A stretch of DNA of 64,000 nucleotides from Codonopsis lanceolata (Eukaryota; Streptophyta; Magnoliopsida; Asterales; Campanulaceae): contig CM028377.1 of the NCBI GenBank assembly GCA_013146195.2, positions 62,828,285-62,892,284 of the forward strand, written 5' to 3'. Below are positions 10,570-22,358 of this stretch, in pieces; positions within the stretch are counted from its first letter, which is position 1; the number at the start of each line of letters is the position of its first letter. Both the position numbers and the translations under genes were made by a program. Under the pieces are notes generated by a model. It made no database searches. It saw nothing but the letters and a program-made list of their open reading frames with translations, and had not been told where the DNA came from.

Positions 10570-11200
10570 CATTTTGGATCACAGTGAGGCCCGCAACATC
10601 CTTTTTTTGCACTTTTCGTCTTCCCCTAAATAAGAGACGATGAGAATGAAAAGAGTGATACATTTCCTGCATCTTGCTTTCCCCTAAACAAGCGAGGATG
10701 AGATACGGGGAAACCCAATGCACTCATAGCGATCCAAAATAAGCCTAAGGTCATGGTGAGGCTCGCAACATCCTTTTTTTGCACTTTTCCGTTTTCCCCT
10801 AAACAAGGGAAGATGGGGATGAAAAAGGTGATGCATTTTCTGTGCCTTGTCTTCCCCTAAACAAGGGAGGGTGAGATACGGAGAAAACCAATGCACTCAT
10901 AATGACCTAGGGCAATTTTCAAAAAGTCCATAGTGAGGCAGGGCGTGTTCCCACGCGCCTTCGTAACATCCATAGTGAGGCAGGGCGTGTTCCGCTAAAC
11001 AAATGATGATGGGAATGAAAAGGATGATGCATTTTCTGTATCTTATTTTCCCCTAGACAAGGGAGGGTGAGATACAGAAAAATCCAGAGCTCTCATAATG
11101 GACCAAAGCTCACTCGGTGACCGAGGCGTATTCAACGCGCTTCTTGACAACACCCTTTCTGCATTTTTAATTTCGTCTTCCCCTAAACAAGGGAGGATGG
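10570..11200 (+). repeat. Tandem ~180-bp repeats in the LTR
   Basis: About 2.5 to 3 imperfect units, each with GCAACATCC, a T-run, GCACTTTTC, and twice CCCCTAAACAAGGG followed by GATGAGATACGG. The CCCCTAAACAAGGG core is itself a short inverted repeat. Element B LTRs carry fewer units. Confidence 0.7.
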
Positions 11201-11494
11201 AATAGAAAGCGTGATGTCCTTCCGCACGCCGCGCTCCCCTAGAAAAGGGCGCGCGGGGTCCGGGAGCATTCCGGGGCACCCACAGATATGTTCACTGATA
11301 CTTGGGTATAATGGAAGGTTGACCGGGCATAGCCCCACCTGCTCGGCTTGCGAGCAGATTTTGTCAAGCAATCCGAAAACAATTTATAAATGACAAAAAT
11401 AATTTGAACTAACAAATATGAATAACTTGCCTTTTTTATTGATAAAATGATGACCAGTAATAGGGCTGAGGGTCTCACCCATTTGTACATTGAG

Positions 11495-12200
11495 ACTTGC
11501 TCAATGGTAGTACTTTTTCAAGTGATCCATGTGCCAAGGATGCTTCAAGTCTTTGCCTTCTTGTGTACGTAGTGTGTATGTGTATTATCTGATTATCCCA
11601 GTAACTTGGAAAAGCCCTTCCTAGTTCGGCGAGAGCTTTCCCTTTTCTGCTCGGTGATCTCGATTTTTCTAAGTACCCAATCCCCAATCATGAATGCTCT
11701 TCCCCAGACTCACTTGTCGTGATGAGCCTTTGCTCACTGCTTGTAATTGACCATCCTTAATTGCGCATCCAGCCTTTTTTCTTCGAGCAGGTCAAGGTCT
11801 ATTGCCCGGGCAAGTTCATTGTTTTGCTTGCTGCAATGGGAAACTCTGTAGCTTGACAATGCCATCTCTATGGGGATAATAGCTTCGGATCCATAGGTAA
11901 GCGCGAACGGAGTTTCCCCTGTTGGACCCCGGACAGTAGTCTTGACCGCCCATAAAGCTGATGGTAGCTCTTATGCCCATTTTTCTGCTGGCCCCTCTAA
12001 GTTCTTCTTGAGTGCGTGCAAGACTTATTTGTTCCCGGCCTCGACTTGGCCGTTGCCCTGTGGGTAAGCTACGGATGACTGCTAATACTTGACACCTAGG
12101 CGAGCACACTCTGCCATGAATTTTTCCGAGAATTGTGTACCGTGGTCGGAGATGATTGCCCGCAGTAGGCCTAATCTGCACCATACTTGATCGTGGACGA
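11495..12200 (-). pseudogene. Relic of a second Ty3/gypsy integrase
   Basis: The minus strand reads RAIISDHGTQFSEKFMAECA, then SSVAYPQGNGQVEAGNK, ALWAVKTTVRGPTGETPFAL, YGSEAIIPIEM and a C-terminal part near WVLRKIEITEQKR ending around HLKKYYH. The second D (SDHGTQF) and the E (GQVEAGNK) of the catalytic triad are present, but several in-frame stops (many from TGG to TAG/TGA changes) break it. It differs from the integrase of element A, so it is an independent, older insertion. The zinc finger and first catalytic D are missing on the right, where 12200-12455 gives no recognisable protein. Confidence 0.8.
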
Positions 12201-13836
12201 ACTTGATGATATTAGTCGATGGTGACCAGTGGCATGTCCCATGTTATTAGTCGATGATTTCCCTCTAGTTCTGCCCACTAAGTAGGTAGGTCCCATGTTA
12301 ATTGAGCTTTGTGACTGACACGTGGTGGGCGCTCGTGCTTTGCTTGTGACCGAGTTCGGGCCGGGCACATCAGATAAAAAAATTTCCTCTCCATGGAAAC
12401 CAAAAGCATAGGTACGAAACAATGTCCCTGTGCCCCTAAGAAACCCTTCTGTCACTGTGCCCCGATAGTAATTAGTAAATAGATTAAAAAAGTCTCAATC
12501 AGAAGAAATGGTAGGGCATATGGCAGCTTTAGCTTCTTCTTTCAGGATAGCTCTCTAAATATTCATACCACCACTCTTTTGGTGTGCTAACATAGCATTC
12601 GTGCGGAAGAAATTAAAGAGACAGAAAGGTTAGGTTGAGGGGAAACAAAATCAAAAAATAAATTAAACTGTACCTAAAGCAAAATTGAAAAATAAATTAA
12701 ATTGTACCTCAATCTAGAAGATGTTGCATGCTGAGAACAATAGAAGAAATGGAAGAAAGATAAAGGGTAGATTAAGGGAAGCAAAATCAAAAAATAAATT
12801 AAATTGTACCTAAAGCAAGATCGAAAAATAAATTAAATTGTACCTCAATCTTGAACAACGGAAGACGGAGCTAGCCTGAAGGTGTTAGTAAGGGTCGGAG
12901 AGAGAGAAGTATGAAGGGCTTAATAGAGGAAGGAAGAAGGCACACAGTGAACAATTTTTTGGGTTTGATGGGTCATCAAAGTCTTCAGAGGGTGAGAAGA
13001 GAAGTTAAGGTTTACGTGAGGGGAGGGGAGATAAGGGAAGGGAAGGCATGAATGGAGGAGAGAGCCGAGAGGTGGGTGTGGAAGAAGGAAAGGAAGGAGT
13101 TGGAGGCGAGGAGTTAGAGTACCGAGTATAAACCGCCTTCACACATGTGAAATCTGGAAGAAATTAGGACCGTAGGATATTGGTAAAAAAGTAAATCCTG
13201 ACCACTGAATAATTTTTGTCAGTTACACACGTGTTTTGAGATGTATATTATTATATATATATATTATTTAAATTAGAAATAAGGAACTATAGTAATTTGT
13301 CTTTTTACATGGTGCGACATTTTTCTTTTAATGGACGAAAAAGTAATATGATAAATTATCATTTTAAATGGGTATGACGTTTAGTAAGACTATTTTTAAT
13401 TTTGAATATGTGTCATCTCAACAATAATAGTTAGATTTTCCTTAGCCAAATACTATAAATCTTGATGTAAGTATTTCATCTGTTAAATATTTATTAGTAA
13501 GAAAATAAGTATAGTCTTACTTAAGATAAAAGTTATAGTACTTTACCCGTCACATATAATGATATAAAGAGTCTACTATTATATTTTAAAAATATTCAAT
13601 TTAAGGGATCAACTTTTAAAAATTAACTTTTCAAACATGAACTTTTTGTGTGAAACGAAGGGGTATAGTTTTGAAAAAAGATATTTTTTTATATTTTAAA
13701 TAAGTGTTTATTTTTAAATTTTCATTATAATAAAGAAAATGAATTGTTAAGTCATTTTAAAAGCACATGCTCCTCATAGTTCTACCGAAAGAATCCATGT
13801 TTTGAAAAGTCTAATTATATATTAAGGGATATATAA
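12201..13836. other. Non-coding stretch before the Helitron
   Basis: No gene recognised. It contains the repeat at 12647-12854, purine-rich DNA (12880-13130) and AT-rich DNA to 13836. Confidence 0.5.
12647..12854 (+). repeat. Duplicated AAATTGTACCT-rich segment
   Basis: A block with two AATAAATTAAATTGTACCT units, first AAAGCAA then CTCAATCT, occurs at about 12647-12715 and again at about 12783-12854. Confidence 0.7.
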
Positions 13837-14074
13837 TCTATTATATAAAACAGATCGGTCGGTTATTAAAAGCTAATTACCGGCCAGGATCTGTTTTCAC
13901 AAAGCTATTTATCGGCCAGGATTAAATCTTTTGAAAATGCTATTTACCGGTCAGGATTTATTTTTACAAAACACAATCAACGGCCAGGATTCCATTTAAA
14001 TTCAAAACCGTTTTTCCATTTAAATTCAAAACCGTTTTTTAGTACGTTCTTTTAACACGTTCAATTCAATTTAA

Positions 14075-14175
14075 TCCAATTCACTGAGTCCTCGGAGAAC
14101 TCCCCATCACCAATCCAATTCACTGAGTCCTCGGAGAACTCCCCATCACCAATTCACTGAGTCCTCGGAGAACGC
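14075..14175 (+). repeat. Three tandem ~39-bp repeats inside the Helitron
   Basis: Units contain CAATTCACTGAGTCCTCGG, starting at 14075, 14114 and about 14150. The third is truncated at its right end. Confidence 0.85.
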
Positions 14176-14486
14176 AGCGACGAAGTAGCAAGCACCAAGT
14201 CAGGCGGATTGTAACTGCCGACTTGCAAATTATCAATCGATGACCGCCTCAATTGCGAAGAAGGAACAGGCACGCCGATGGCACGCGACAAGTTATCGGA
14301 AGCATGGCGAGGGGGAGGAATCATGACGGGGGAAAGAGAATTGCCGGAGGGAGAGATGGAGGAGAGGAGGAAGGAATGGCGGGACTGGATTGAGTGCGAT
14401 TGGGTGGAGGACCGGGAGCGAAGAAGCCGACCTTGCGGACCTTGGGGTCGATTACGCGGGAGGTCCGACGAGAGTCCATAAACCAT
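14154..14486 (-). pseudogene. Possible captured host gene fragment in the Helitron
   Basis: An open frame of 110 codons in a GC-rich island (about 14160-14530) surrounded by AT-rich DNA. The peptide is Ser/Pro/Arg-rich (LSPVMIPPPRHASDNL, GVPVPSSQLRRSSI). No family is recognised. Location inside a Helitron and the sharp change in base composition suggest an exon captured from a host gene. The ATG and the stop may not be real boundaries. Confidence 0.35.
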
Positions 14487-16041
14487 CTCCTCTGTTACCC
14501 GACTTCCGCCTCGCCAGCCTCACCATCTCCCTCTGTGTAAGTTCTCAATCTCGATCGTCTTTTCCGCCTCTCCATCTATCTCTCTGTGCTAATTTTTTTG
14601 ATGAGGGTCACAGAAATTTTTTTGTTTATAGTTTATTCACGAATCTGGTTGATGTCAATGATGGATGGAAACGCAGGATACCCTGAAAAGGAAGGAAATT
14701 CAGGATTATAGAGATAAGATTAGTGGTGGAGGTAGAGAGAAGAGTTAACGGGGAAAAGACTTACTTAATTCGATGGGGGTTTCATCTTTGGAGGTTTCAT
14801 TAGCAGCATGTGGAGTGGTGCAGTGGGTGATGAAACTATTGTGGGTAATTTTCAATTGGGTGGATGGGGATCTTGAGATGCAGGGAATTTGACGAAGAGA
14901 CAGTCGGTGGAAAGACAAAGAAGCATTGTCGGGGGTTTTGTGTGAGATTGAGGAGTGAGGATTGAGATAGAGGAGGAGAGGAGGAAGTGAGATATTTTCA
15001 ATGGTGTGAAATTAATAAATTTATCATCTAAATATAAAATAGTGATAGGGATAATATAAATAGTTAATTTAATAATGATTGTAAAAAAGGAAAAAATGTT
15101 TTGAGAAATTCGAAAAAAAAGATTAATTTAGAGTTTTGAGATGAAGGAAATAGTAGCATATTTCTCGCAGCTTTTGTCCCCACCCTTTTAGTAATTTTAG
15201 TAAGTAAATTCGAAAACAAAACTATTTCCGGTTTTCATTAAATAATAAAAAATATATTAACCTTTCCTAATATTTGATGAAAATATAATACAGTATTTTT
15301 TTGTAATTATTTTATTTAATTAGCATTTTTTTGCATTTCAATTTCTACTTAAATTATTTACAAAATCTATGCATCAGCTTCCACTAACAGATTTTAAATT
15401 GTGTTTTAGACGGTTTTCATTAAATGATCAAAAATGTTCTAACCTTTGCTAATAATTAATGAAAATATAATACATTTAGATTACTAATACTCCTTTTTCT
15501 ATTAATAAAATCTAGGATGGTACCGCCCCTGTTTCCTTTATAAAAAATTCCAAAAGTAATTTTTAAATTTTTTTCTGTTGTTGGATGATCATATTGCTTT
15601 AATTGATTACTGAGAGGTGTTCATTTTTAATTTTTAATTTTGTAAGTTCGAGTTTCTTTTGTTTAACATATTCATAAACACTCTGGGTTAGAGTACCTGT
15701 ATGTCATCATACCCAGAAAAATTTTAGACTCTTTTAAAAATATTATTAAAATATATATTTATTTCTTTAAATATTAACATCCTCCAATACTGACATCTTC
15801 CCCTCCTTGCGCCGTGCCATAGACACGGGCACAAATACTAGTTAGTATTAAATTTGATCATAGTTACAATAATACTTTAGAATAATCAATATTTTATTAT
15901 CAGTTGTAGAGGGTAATGTTAAAATGCTATAGACAATTTTTGAGGGAGTCAGAGTGATCGGCCGTAGAGGCCCAATTTTATATATGTGTGGCTAGTTTTA
16001 TTTAGATATATTATAAATAATGTAACATCAATTAATGAATT

Positions 16042-16118
16042 ATCATTTGGCTTAATGGATTGGGTAAGTATAAGTGGTGAGTGAAGTTAAGAAGTCCAAG
16101 GTTCAAGTCCCTTCTTTG
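16042..16118 (+). other. tRNA-like / SINE-head-like segment
   Basis: TGGCTTAATGG (16048-16058) fits the RNA polymerase III A box and GGTTCAAGTCC (16100-16110) fits the B box, about 41 bp apart, with a T-run shortly after. No tRNA cloverleaf was found. A weak second B-box-like word lies near 16206. Confidence 0.3.
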
Positions 16119-16124
16119 CAATTT

Positions 16125-16322
16125 TTTTTATTATGCGTCTATCAATTATTATAAGTATTATTTTATATTCATATTATATCATATACCCCCTATTTAGTTA
16201 AATAGTTCAAGTTCATTCCTCGCCATTTTTGTAATTTTTTTAATTTCAGGTCTACGATCAATTATTATAAGTATTATTTTATATTCATATTATATCATAT
16301 ACTCCCCCTATTTAGTTAAATA
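16125..16322 (+). repeat. Two-copy direct repeat, ~80 bp
   Basis: Segments at about 16138-16209 and 16255-16322 share CAATTATTATAAGTATTATT and a TTTAGTTAAATAGT end. The rest of 15842-17290 is AT-rich without a gene. Confidence 0.75.
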
Positions 16323-17172
16323 GTCTCCTATATTATTTTGAAAGGTTTTACATAAATAATCAACTTTTAAAATATATGCTTATAATTTCACAATATTTCA
16401 TCTTTATCATCCACTTGTATTGTAAGTATAATGGTTGTGGTTAAATATTTTTTTTTGTTACCAACCTCAAATCTACTTATACATGTTCTAATTACTCCGA
16501 AACCTAATGAATAAAAAGTTACTATATAAAGATAAATATTTTGTATTCGGTTTCAGCTGAGTTATTATTCAACCTTAATTTTATTTTACGTTCGCTAAAT
16601 TTACTTATAAAAAAAAGTTAGTTGACCATCAAATTTTTTATCTGGGTAATAAAAATAACAATTGATTGGGCACATAATATCAATATTTCAAGCAAAAATA
16701 AAAATTTATTGTTATGTTACTATAATTTTTAATTATTGCTTATATTTATTTAATTCTTTGTTTTGTCAGTTGATTATTTTTTAACTTGAATTTATAGTAC
16801 ACGATACATGTTACCAAAAAAATTCATCTAGAAGTCAAAACATAAATAAAAGAAAATAAATTAATTAAGTATATGTTTTGGTATTATCCATTTTCAATAC
16901 TTCAAATGAGGAAAAGTCAAATAAATTATTTGTCTAAAATTTTTATTCTTATATTTTTTTAAGGGCCCCTTGTTTTCTTTTCGCCTGAAAAAGTTCGTGA
17001 AATGCTATAGAGATTGTAGATACGATTATTTTTTAATAGATAAGTGTGACCTTTTGTTGGTATGAAGATTGAAACCAATGATCTCAAATTTTTTGTCTGC
17101 ATGACCTTGCCATCTCTCCCTTTTTGAAAGTGAATTGTTTAAGTTAAATATGCTAAAATAGTATAGTAGACT

Positions 17173-17173
17173 T

Positions 17174-17204
<31 letters not shown>
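17173..17204. repeat. (TA)n(TG)n microsatellite
   Basis: Alternating TA then TG dinucleotides. Confidence 0.9.
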
Positions 17205-17299
17205 TCGTATAACAATAAATCTACGTTAAAAATATGATATGCGTCAAATAAATAAATTTATACAAATACCAAAATAAATATTCGTTTAAGGAGCAAGGG

Positions 17300-17535
17300 A
17301 CCAGTGTAAGAGGTTCCGATTTATGTCAAAGCCACGAACCGAACCGTCTCCTATTGGTTTCAAAACTCTAAAACTGAATCACTTGGTTTGGTTCGATACT
17401 AAAAATCGTGAACGAACCGAGTGCTTCTTAAAATTTTGAAACTTAAACCAAAACGTCTGCAACCAAAAGCAAACCAAACCGACTGGTTTAATTTGATTCG
17501 ATTCCGTGGTTCGGTATTTCCGATTTGCACCCCTA
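17300..17535. mobile_element. Degenerate hAT-type MITE-like element
   Basis: Rich in GGTTCGGTT and AACCAAACC and ends GATTTGCACCCCTA at 17535. This matches the terminal style of the intact MITE at 62982-63638. The left end (CAGTGTAAGAGGTTCCG) is eroded and no target duplication was found. Confidence 0.45.
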
Positions 17536-17772
17536 GTTTGGGCGCACCAAATCTTAACCGGGAAAACAGGTGACTGGTTGAGGTACGTTGGAACGCAGAT
17601 GGGACTCATCTGGAAAGTGGAAACCGTCGCCAGTTTCCCGTTTCAAATCAAAGCCTCCTCCAGCCAGGTTAGGTACGCTCAATTATCCTTTTCCCTCCTT
17701 TCTCATCAGTCATAAGACATTTCCAATGGTGGACGATACAAAGCAATTGACATCATCATTACTCTTTCCTAA

Positions 17773-18066
17773 TTGATTGATCATTTCATTGTAAGGGTGA
17801 TATACCGATCTCCAAAAAGTGTCTTTATTAAATTCCCCCTTTTAGGTGAACACCGATCCTTATACATAGGAAGCCCTTCAATCAGTTTCTGTAGTTTATC
17901 ATTTCCTAACCTAAAAGACACATTTTTATACAACATTAATAAAAAGGAACCCTTTTATCAAAGATTCATCCTTTCCATTGATTGCGGATCACCGCATTCG
18001 ATTTTCTTGTTTAATCCCATATTGGATAAATACTGGTCTTGCTATCTGAGTATAGAAGATATATAG
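17773..18066 (+). other. Unrecognised open frame, 97 codons
   Basis: The peptide includes GSPHSIFLFNPI, faintly like F-box/DUF295 proteins, but too little matches to assign it. There is no intron signal or neighbouring gene. It may be a relic or chance. 17536-17772 shows nothing else. Confidence 0.15.
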
Positions 18067-18288
18067 TGAATTTATATTGAGTTGGATATCCCTATATTTT
18101 ATACGTTGACAAGTGCATTTGGGATTTCTCTTCGTCGCAATACTTGTGTTATTGTGTATGATTTATGGTCCAAGGAGACCCTGATTGCGTGACTTTCATA
18201 ACCGAGTAAAACTTATGAACACAACAAACCAAGAAGTTTAAGATGTTACACATGCCAGCCACATAGTTTAAAAATACCCAATTTAGTA

Positions 18289-18866
18289 TGTAAGGGTAAA
18301 ATAGGCATGTTTTATTTTTGGTCTTATTTTAACCTTTTTTGATCCCAAAGTTTTGGTAAGAAATTATCATATTTAATCATTTCCTAAAACCTCTCATACA
18401 GTTCATATATTTGGTAATAAAATCTATTTAATAAAGTCATTTAATTATTTATGGAAACTAACACTTTGTTTCCTAATCATTTAGTGTTTTCGAGTGTCCT
18501 TTGTTTCCTAATTAAATTGTAGGTCTCCTCCATCATAATCCCACGTTCTCTTTACCGTGTTTTTTTGTGGGTTTTGCTCTCCAGGACGTTTTGTCTTATG
18601 AGAGCTTTGGTTTTTGTGATTTCACAATTTGTCTTGTTAAACACTTCATCTTTTTAGTGAAATCTTTTAGTGAAATCTTTTAGTGAAATCTTTGTAGATT
18701 GTTTGATAAACATCTGTGTTTATTATTGATTTAACTGTTTAAAGTCTTCCGCTGTTTACATATTTGAAATTTCTAGTCAATGCACCTCCGGGTATAGCTA
18801 CAGTACAAGCTACATTACGAACTACATTGACATATTCCTTGAATCCTGGCTACTATTGATATTTCA
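18289..18866 (+). repeat. 5' LTR of the copia element
   Basis: Starts TGTAAGGG and ends TTTCA. It is 578 bp, against 783 bp for the 3' LTR. It lacks about 210 bp present in the other copy (28078-28287) and is otherwise clearly homologous with scattered substitutions. It contains a triplicated TTTAGTGAAATC near 18655-18690. Confidence 0.9.
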
Positions 18867-18868
18867 AT

Positions 18869-18880
18869 TGGTATCAAAGT
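18869..18880 (+). other. Primer binding site, tRNA-iMet type
   Basis: TGGTATCAAAGT begins 3 bp after the 5' LTR. It differs at two of 12 positions from the usual plant initiator-Met primer site. Confidence 0.75.
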
Positions 18881-18923
18881 CTCCTCTTGACGACACTAAG
18901 AGAAGATTCTGGTTGTAGCCCTG

Positions 18924-20372
18924 ATGGATTCTCAATATGAGAATGTTGTTCGTCCTCCTACCTTGACTAATGTGAATTATTCTATTTAGAAAGTTAAGAT
19001 GTGTATCTTCATCAAATCAATTGATGAGAGAGCGTAGCTTGCTGTTCTGAATTGTTGGACTCCTCCTAAAACTACTGATAATGATGGTTATGTAAAAATC
19101 ACTAAAGAAGCAGATTGGACTAATGAAGAAAGAAACACAACCTCCTTCAATTCAAAGGCTCTGTCAGCCATATCCAAAGCCTCAGATGCCAACACTTTTA
19201 GGGTGATTGCTAATTATGAATCTGCTAAGGATGTGTGGGATGCCCTTCAAACCTTATGTGAAGGACCTGCCAGTGTTCGTGCTTTAAAACTTAGGTTGCT
19301 TACCACACAATTTGAGAACACTAAAATGAATGAAACTGAGGATATCATGTCTTACTATGGTAGGCTTCTTGATATGTATAATTCTGCTCTTGCATTAGGT
19401 GATCCTATCACCAATGATCGTCGTGTTAGCAAGATGATGCGTACTTTGCCTGAAAGATTTAATGCAAAAATTTATGCTATTGAGGAAGCTCATGATATTG
19501 ATAAAATGGGGTTTGACAGACTTACTGGTATTCTCCAAAACTTTGAACTAAACCTCAATGAACAAATTAAGCAAAAAGGCAAAAGTGCATCATCCTCTAG
19601 TCCTTTTGTGAAAAGCATTGCTTTGCCATCAGTTGTTGATGTTTCTCCTGATCTGCTTGAATTACAAAAAGAAATTGAAGAATCTGACTTTGGAGAAGAT
19701 TATATGGCTCTTTTGACTACCAAGTTTAAGAATATTTTGAAAGTCAAAGGTCAAACTAGAACTCCTTCTTCAAACTCCAAAACCTCCTTTAAACCTGAGC
19801 CTAGTGAGTTTGCTCCCAAAGAAAACTCTTTTCAAACTCCTGAAAAACCTTTTACCAACCCTTTTATTACAAAATTTACTTATAATGGAAAGAATATTGA
19901 TTCTATTCAGCGTAAGGAATGTTAAGGATTTGGTCATTATGCTAATCAATGTGCTAATACCTTGAGAAAGAAGGGTCTAAATTTTTCTGCAACTCTAAGT
20001 GACAGTGATGATGAAGATCCAGGAGATCTTATCACTCTCACAGCTGTATACAATGTTCATACTGATCTCACAGGTTTTTCAGGTGATGTATCTCTGGGTG
20101 TAGCTGCTTCACAAACTACATCGGAAGCTACATCAACTAGAAGCTGGGATGACTTTCGTTGCCTTAACTCTTCTGTCACTGAAGATGGTTCAGAATATGA
20201 AACAGAACTCCTGGAAGCCTATAAAGAATTGTACAAAGACTGGGAAAAGAGGGCTCTTCAAGTTACGATACTTGGAAAGACAAATGAAACACTCAAGAAA
20301 GTGAATGAAGATCAGAAAGAGTGCATCACTAGGCTGGAGTGTTTGCTTTACCAAAAAGGATGTAGAGCTTGA
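18924..20372 (+). pseudogene. gag of the copia element (UBN2 type), broken
   Basis: The nucleocapsid precursor that packages the element RNA. It starts MDSQYENVVRPPTL at 18924. Stops replace Trp codons (TAG near 18989 and near 19036). The frame from 19203 is long and typical of UBN2 gag (AKDVWDALQTLCEG, LTTQFENTKMNE, MSYYGRLLDMYN, LPERFNAKIYAIEE). A TAA at 19923 cuts the first zinc knuckle, where C-GFGHYANQC remains and one Cys is lost. An acidic linker (SDSDDEDPGD) and a coiled-coil-like segment follow to 20372. Confidence 0.85.
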
Positions 20373-20409
20373 AAATCTAAAAGAATAACTTAACCAAGCT
20401 AATGAGAAC

Positions 20410-22238
20410 GTGGCAAAATGGAATTCAATTCAACACAAACTTGATGATATGTTAAGGTTTGGAAATAATGGTAAGTCTGGACTTGGATTCATGCCAAAGA
20501 CATTTGTTAAAGAGGGTGAAGGTACAACTTCTGAACCAAAACAATTTACACAAAATTTTCAAAAACCAAATTTCTTTGAAAAACCAAAAACTAAAAAAAG
20601 AAACTTTTTGTGTCATTACTGCCACAAACCTGGTCATATCCAGCCCTTTTGTATCCTGAAAAAGGCAAACCATGCTGAGGAGGTTAGGCAAGCATACCTG
20701 GTTTGTAACCAGATGCAGCACCGGATGCAACCGCATCCGAAGCAACATGAGCCAAAAAATTCAGAAAAGTATGGGTACCCAAAGGGAGTTACAGAAATGC
20801 TAACTCTAAGTATTGTGAACCATTTGATATATGTCCTGGTGCAAAGTGGTCTGATTCAGAACAATGTAATGTTACCTTTACATCCTTGAAATCTCACATT
20901 GCTGGATCTTGGTACTTTGATAGTGGCTATTCAAGACATATGATAGGTTCTATTGAGAACTTGAAAGACTATGAGAACATCAATGAAGGATATGTGACCT
21001 ATAGAGGGGGCGCTAAAGGTAAGATAGTTGGTAAAGACACTTTAAATGTAGATGGCCTTCATAAGCTTACAAATGTCTATCATGTTGAAGGTTTTAAGAC
21101 TAATCTCATAAGCATCAGCCAACTGTGTGATAATGATCTTCAGGTAAGATTTGATAAGAATTCATGTGAGGTGTTTGATCAAACTAACAAGTGCTTATTG
21201 ACAGGTACAAGATCATCAGATAATTGCTATATGTACAATAATGTACAAACTTGTCATAGTGCTTGCATGGATGTCACATATTTATGGCATCAAAAGTTAG
21301 GGCATATGAGTTTTTGTAAGCTTCATGCGCTTGTGAAACATGATGCTGTGAAAGGTTTACCTAGTTTGGATAAGAACTTCATAAAAGTGTGTGGACCATG
21401 TCAAAAGGGTAAACAAACTAAGGCCTCTCACCTTCCCACATCCCATTGTTCCACATCTAGATGTCTTGAGATGATCCACACTGATCTCATGGGTCCCATT
21501 GAGGTAAAGAGTCTAGGTAAGAAAAATTATACCTTTGTATGTCTTGATGACTTCTCTAGATACACATGGGTTGTTTTCTTAAAAGAAAAATTAGACACTT
21601 TTGATGCTTTCAAAATATGGTATACCCATGTGATGAACTTGTATGATCTAAAACTTACTAGAATTAGATCAGATCATGACACGAAATATGAAAATTCCTC
21701 TTTTTCTGCCTATTGTGATTCTAATGGCATAACCCATGAATTCTCAGCTCCTAAAACTCCACAAAAAAATGGAGTGACAGAAAGAAAGAATAGGACATTA
21801 CAAGAAATGGCTAGGGTAATGTTAAGCTCCAAGAATTTGTCAAAGAGATTTTGGGCAGAAGCCTTAAACAGAGCTTGTCATATTGGAAATAGGGTTTACT
21901 TGAGACCAGATAGCACCATGACACCCTATGAAATTTTACTAGGGAAGAAACCCACTTTAAAATATTTTCATGTCTTTGGGTGTGTGTGATATCTGCTTAA
22001 TGATAGGGACCATCTTTCAAAATTTGACTTAAAAAGTGATAAATGTGTTTTCATGGGATACTCCACTAATAGTCGTGCTTATATGGTATATAATCTTCGA
22101 ACAAAAACTATTATGGAGTCTATGAATATTGTTTTTGATGATCTAACAGATCTTGGCCACAAAACAGTTGAAGATGATATTTCAGGTTTGCTAGATTTTG
22201 GAGATTATGAGACAAACGCATAAGCTTCAGATCCTGCA
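20410..22238 (+). pseudogene. Second zinc knuckle, protease and integrase of the copia element
   Basis: A complete CX2CX4HX4C knuckle (CHYCHKPGHIQPFC) lies near 20610-20651. From 20886 the protease site is WYFDSGYSRHMIG, keeping D-S-G. The GAG-pre-integrase/zinc region follows (WHQKLGHMS with CGPCQKGKQ), then the core with D in HTDLMGP, D in RSDHDTKYEN and E in QKNGVTERKN. The usual DHGT is DHDT here. TGA near 21987 interrupts VFGCVC, after which the frame continues (DRDHLSKFDLKSDKCVFMGY) to a stop near 22223. Frameshifts between 20850 and 20886 separate the knuckle from the protease. Confidence 0.88.
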
Positions 22239-22358
22239 ACTACAAACAATGTTCCAACTCCAGAAAATACAAATTCTGCAAGTTCTAAAAACTCAGTGGA
22301 CATGGTTCAGGATGCAGTTCCGGATACAACTGCATCACAAGCTACACCGTAAGATGCA

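Larger units (their letters stand above)
1..11282 (+). mobile_element. Ty3/gypsy retrotransposon, Tat lineage (element A), 3' part
   Basis: The window opens inside this element. Visible in order are the end of pol, a non-coding and antisense-coding region of about 7.3 kb, a polypurine tract and the 3' LTR. Tat membership is inferred from a second (archaeal-type) RNase H between reverse transcriptase and integrase, from genes on the opposite strand between pol and the 3' LTR, and from the very long 3' region. LTR, hairpins and repeats are shared with element B at 53439-64000, in opposite orientation. Frameshifts in every coding segment show it is dead. The target duplication cannot be checked because the 5' end is off the window. 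Confidence 0.88.
9369..11282 (+). repeat. 3' LTR of element A
   Basis: Starts TGTAGACACC directly after the polypurine tract and ends near CACCCA. The end was set by alignment with the element B LTRs, where the matching end lies at 53439 and 62601 on the opposite strand; 11284 is equally possible. It is about 1.9 kb, longer than the 1.6 kb LTR of B, largely because of internal tandem repeats. The block GACCGAAAGGGCGAGTTGGG is shared by all three LTRs. Confidence 0.85.
13837..15841 (+). mobile_element. Non-autonomous Helitron, both termini visible
   Basis: The left end begins TCTATTATATAAAAC after an A (13836). The right end is CTAG (15838-15841) followed by T (15842), so the A|T insertion rule holds. 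A hairpin (CCGTG 15812-15816, CACGG 15824-15828) sits about 10 bp before the right end, as expected for a rolling-circle terminator. There are no inverted repeats and no target duplication. No Rep/helicase is encoded in the 2005 bp. It carries GGCCAGGAT repeats near its left end and a GC-rich captured-looking fragment. Confidence 0.8.

Noticed and set aside
12171..12455. 94-codon minus-strand frame next to the integrase relic
   Set aside because: Does not continue the integrase zinc-finger region and matches no family; probably chance.
17300..17535. 8-bp target duplication for the degenerate MITE
   Set aside because: GTTTGGGC after the right end has only a poor match (GTTTAAGG) on the left; not reported as a target site.
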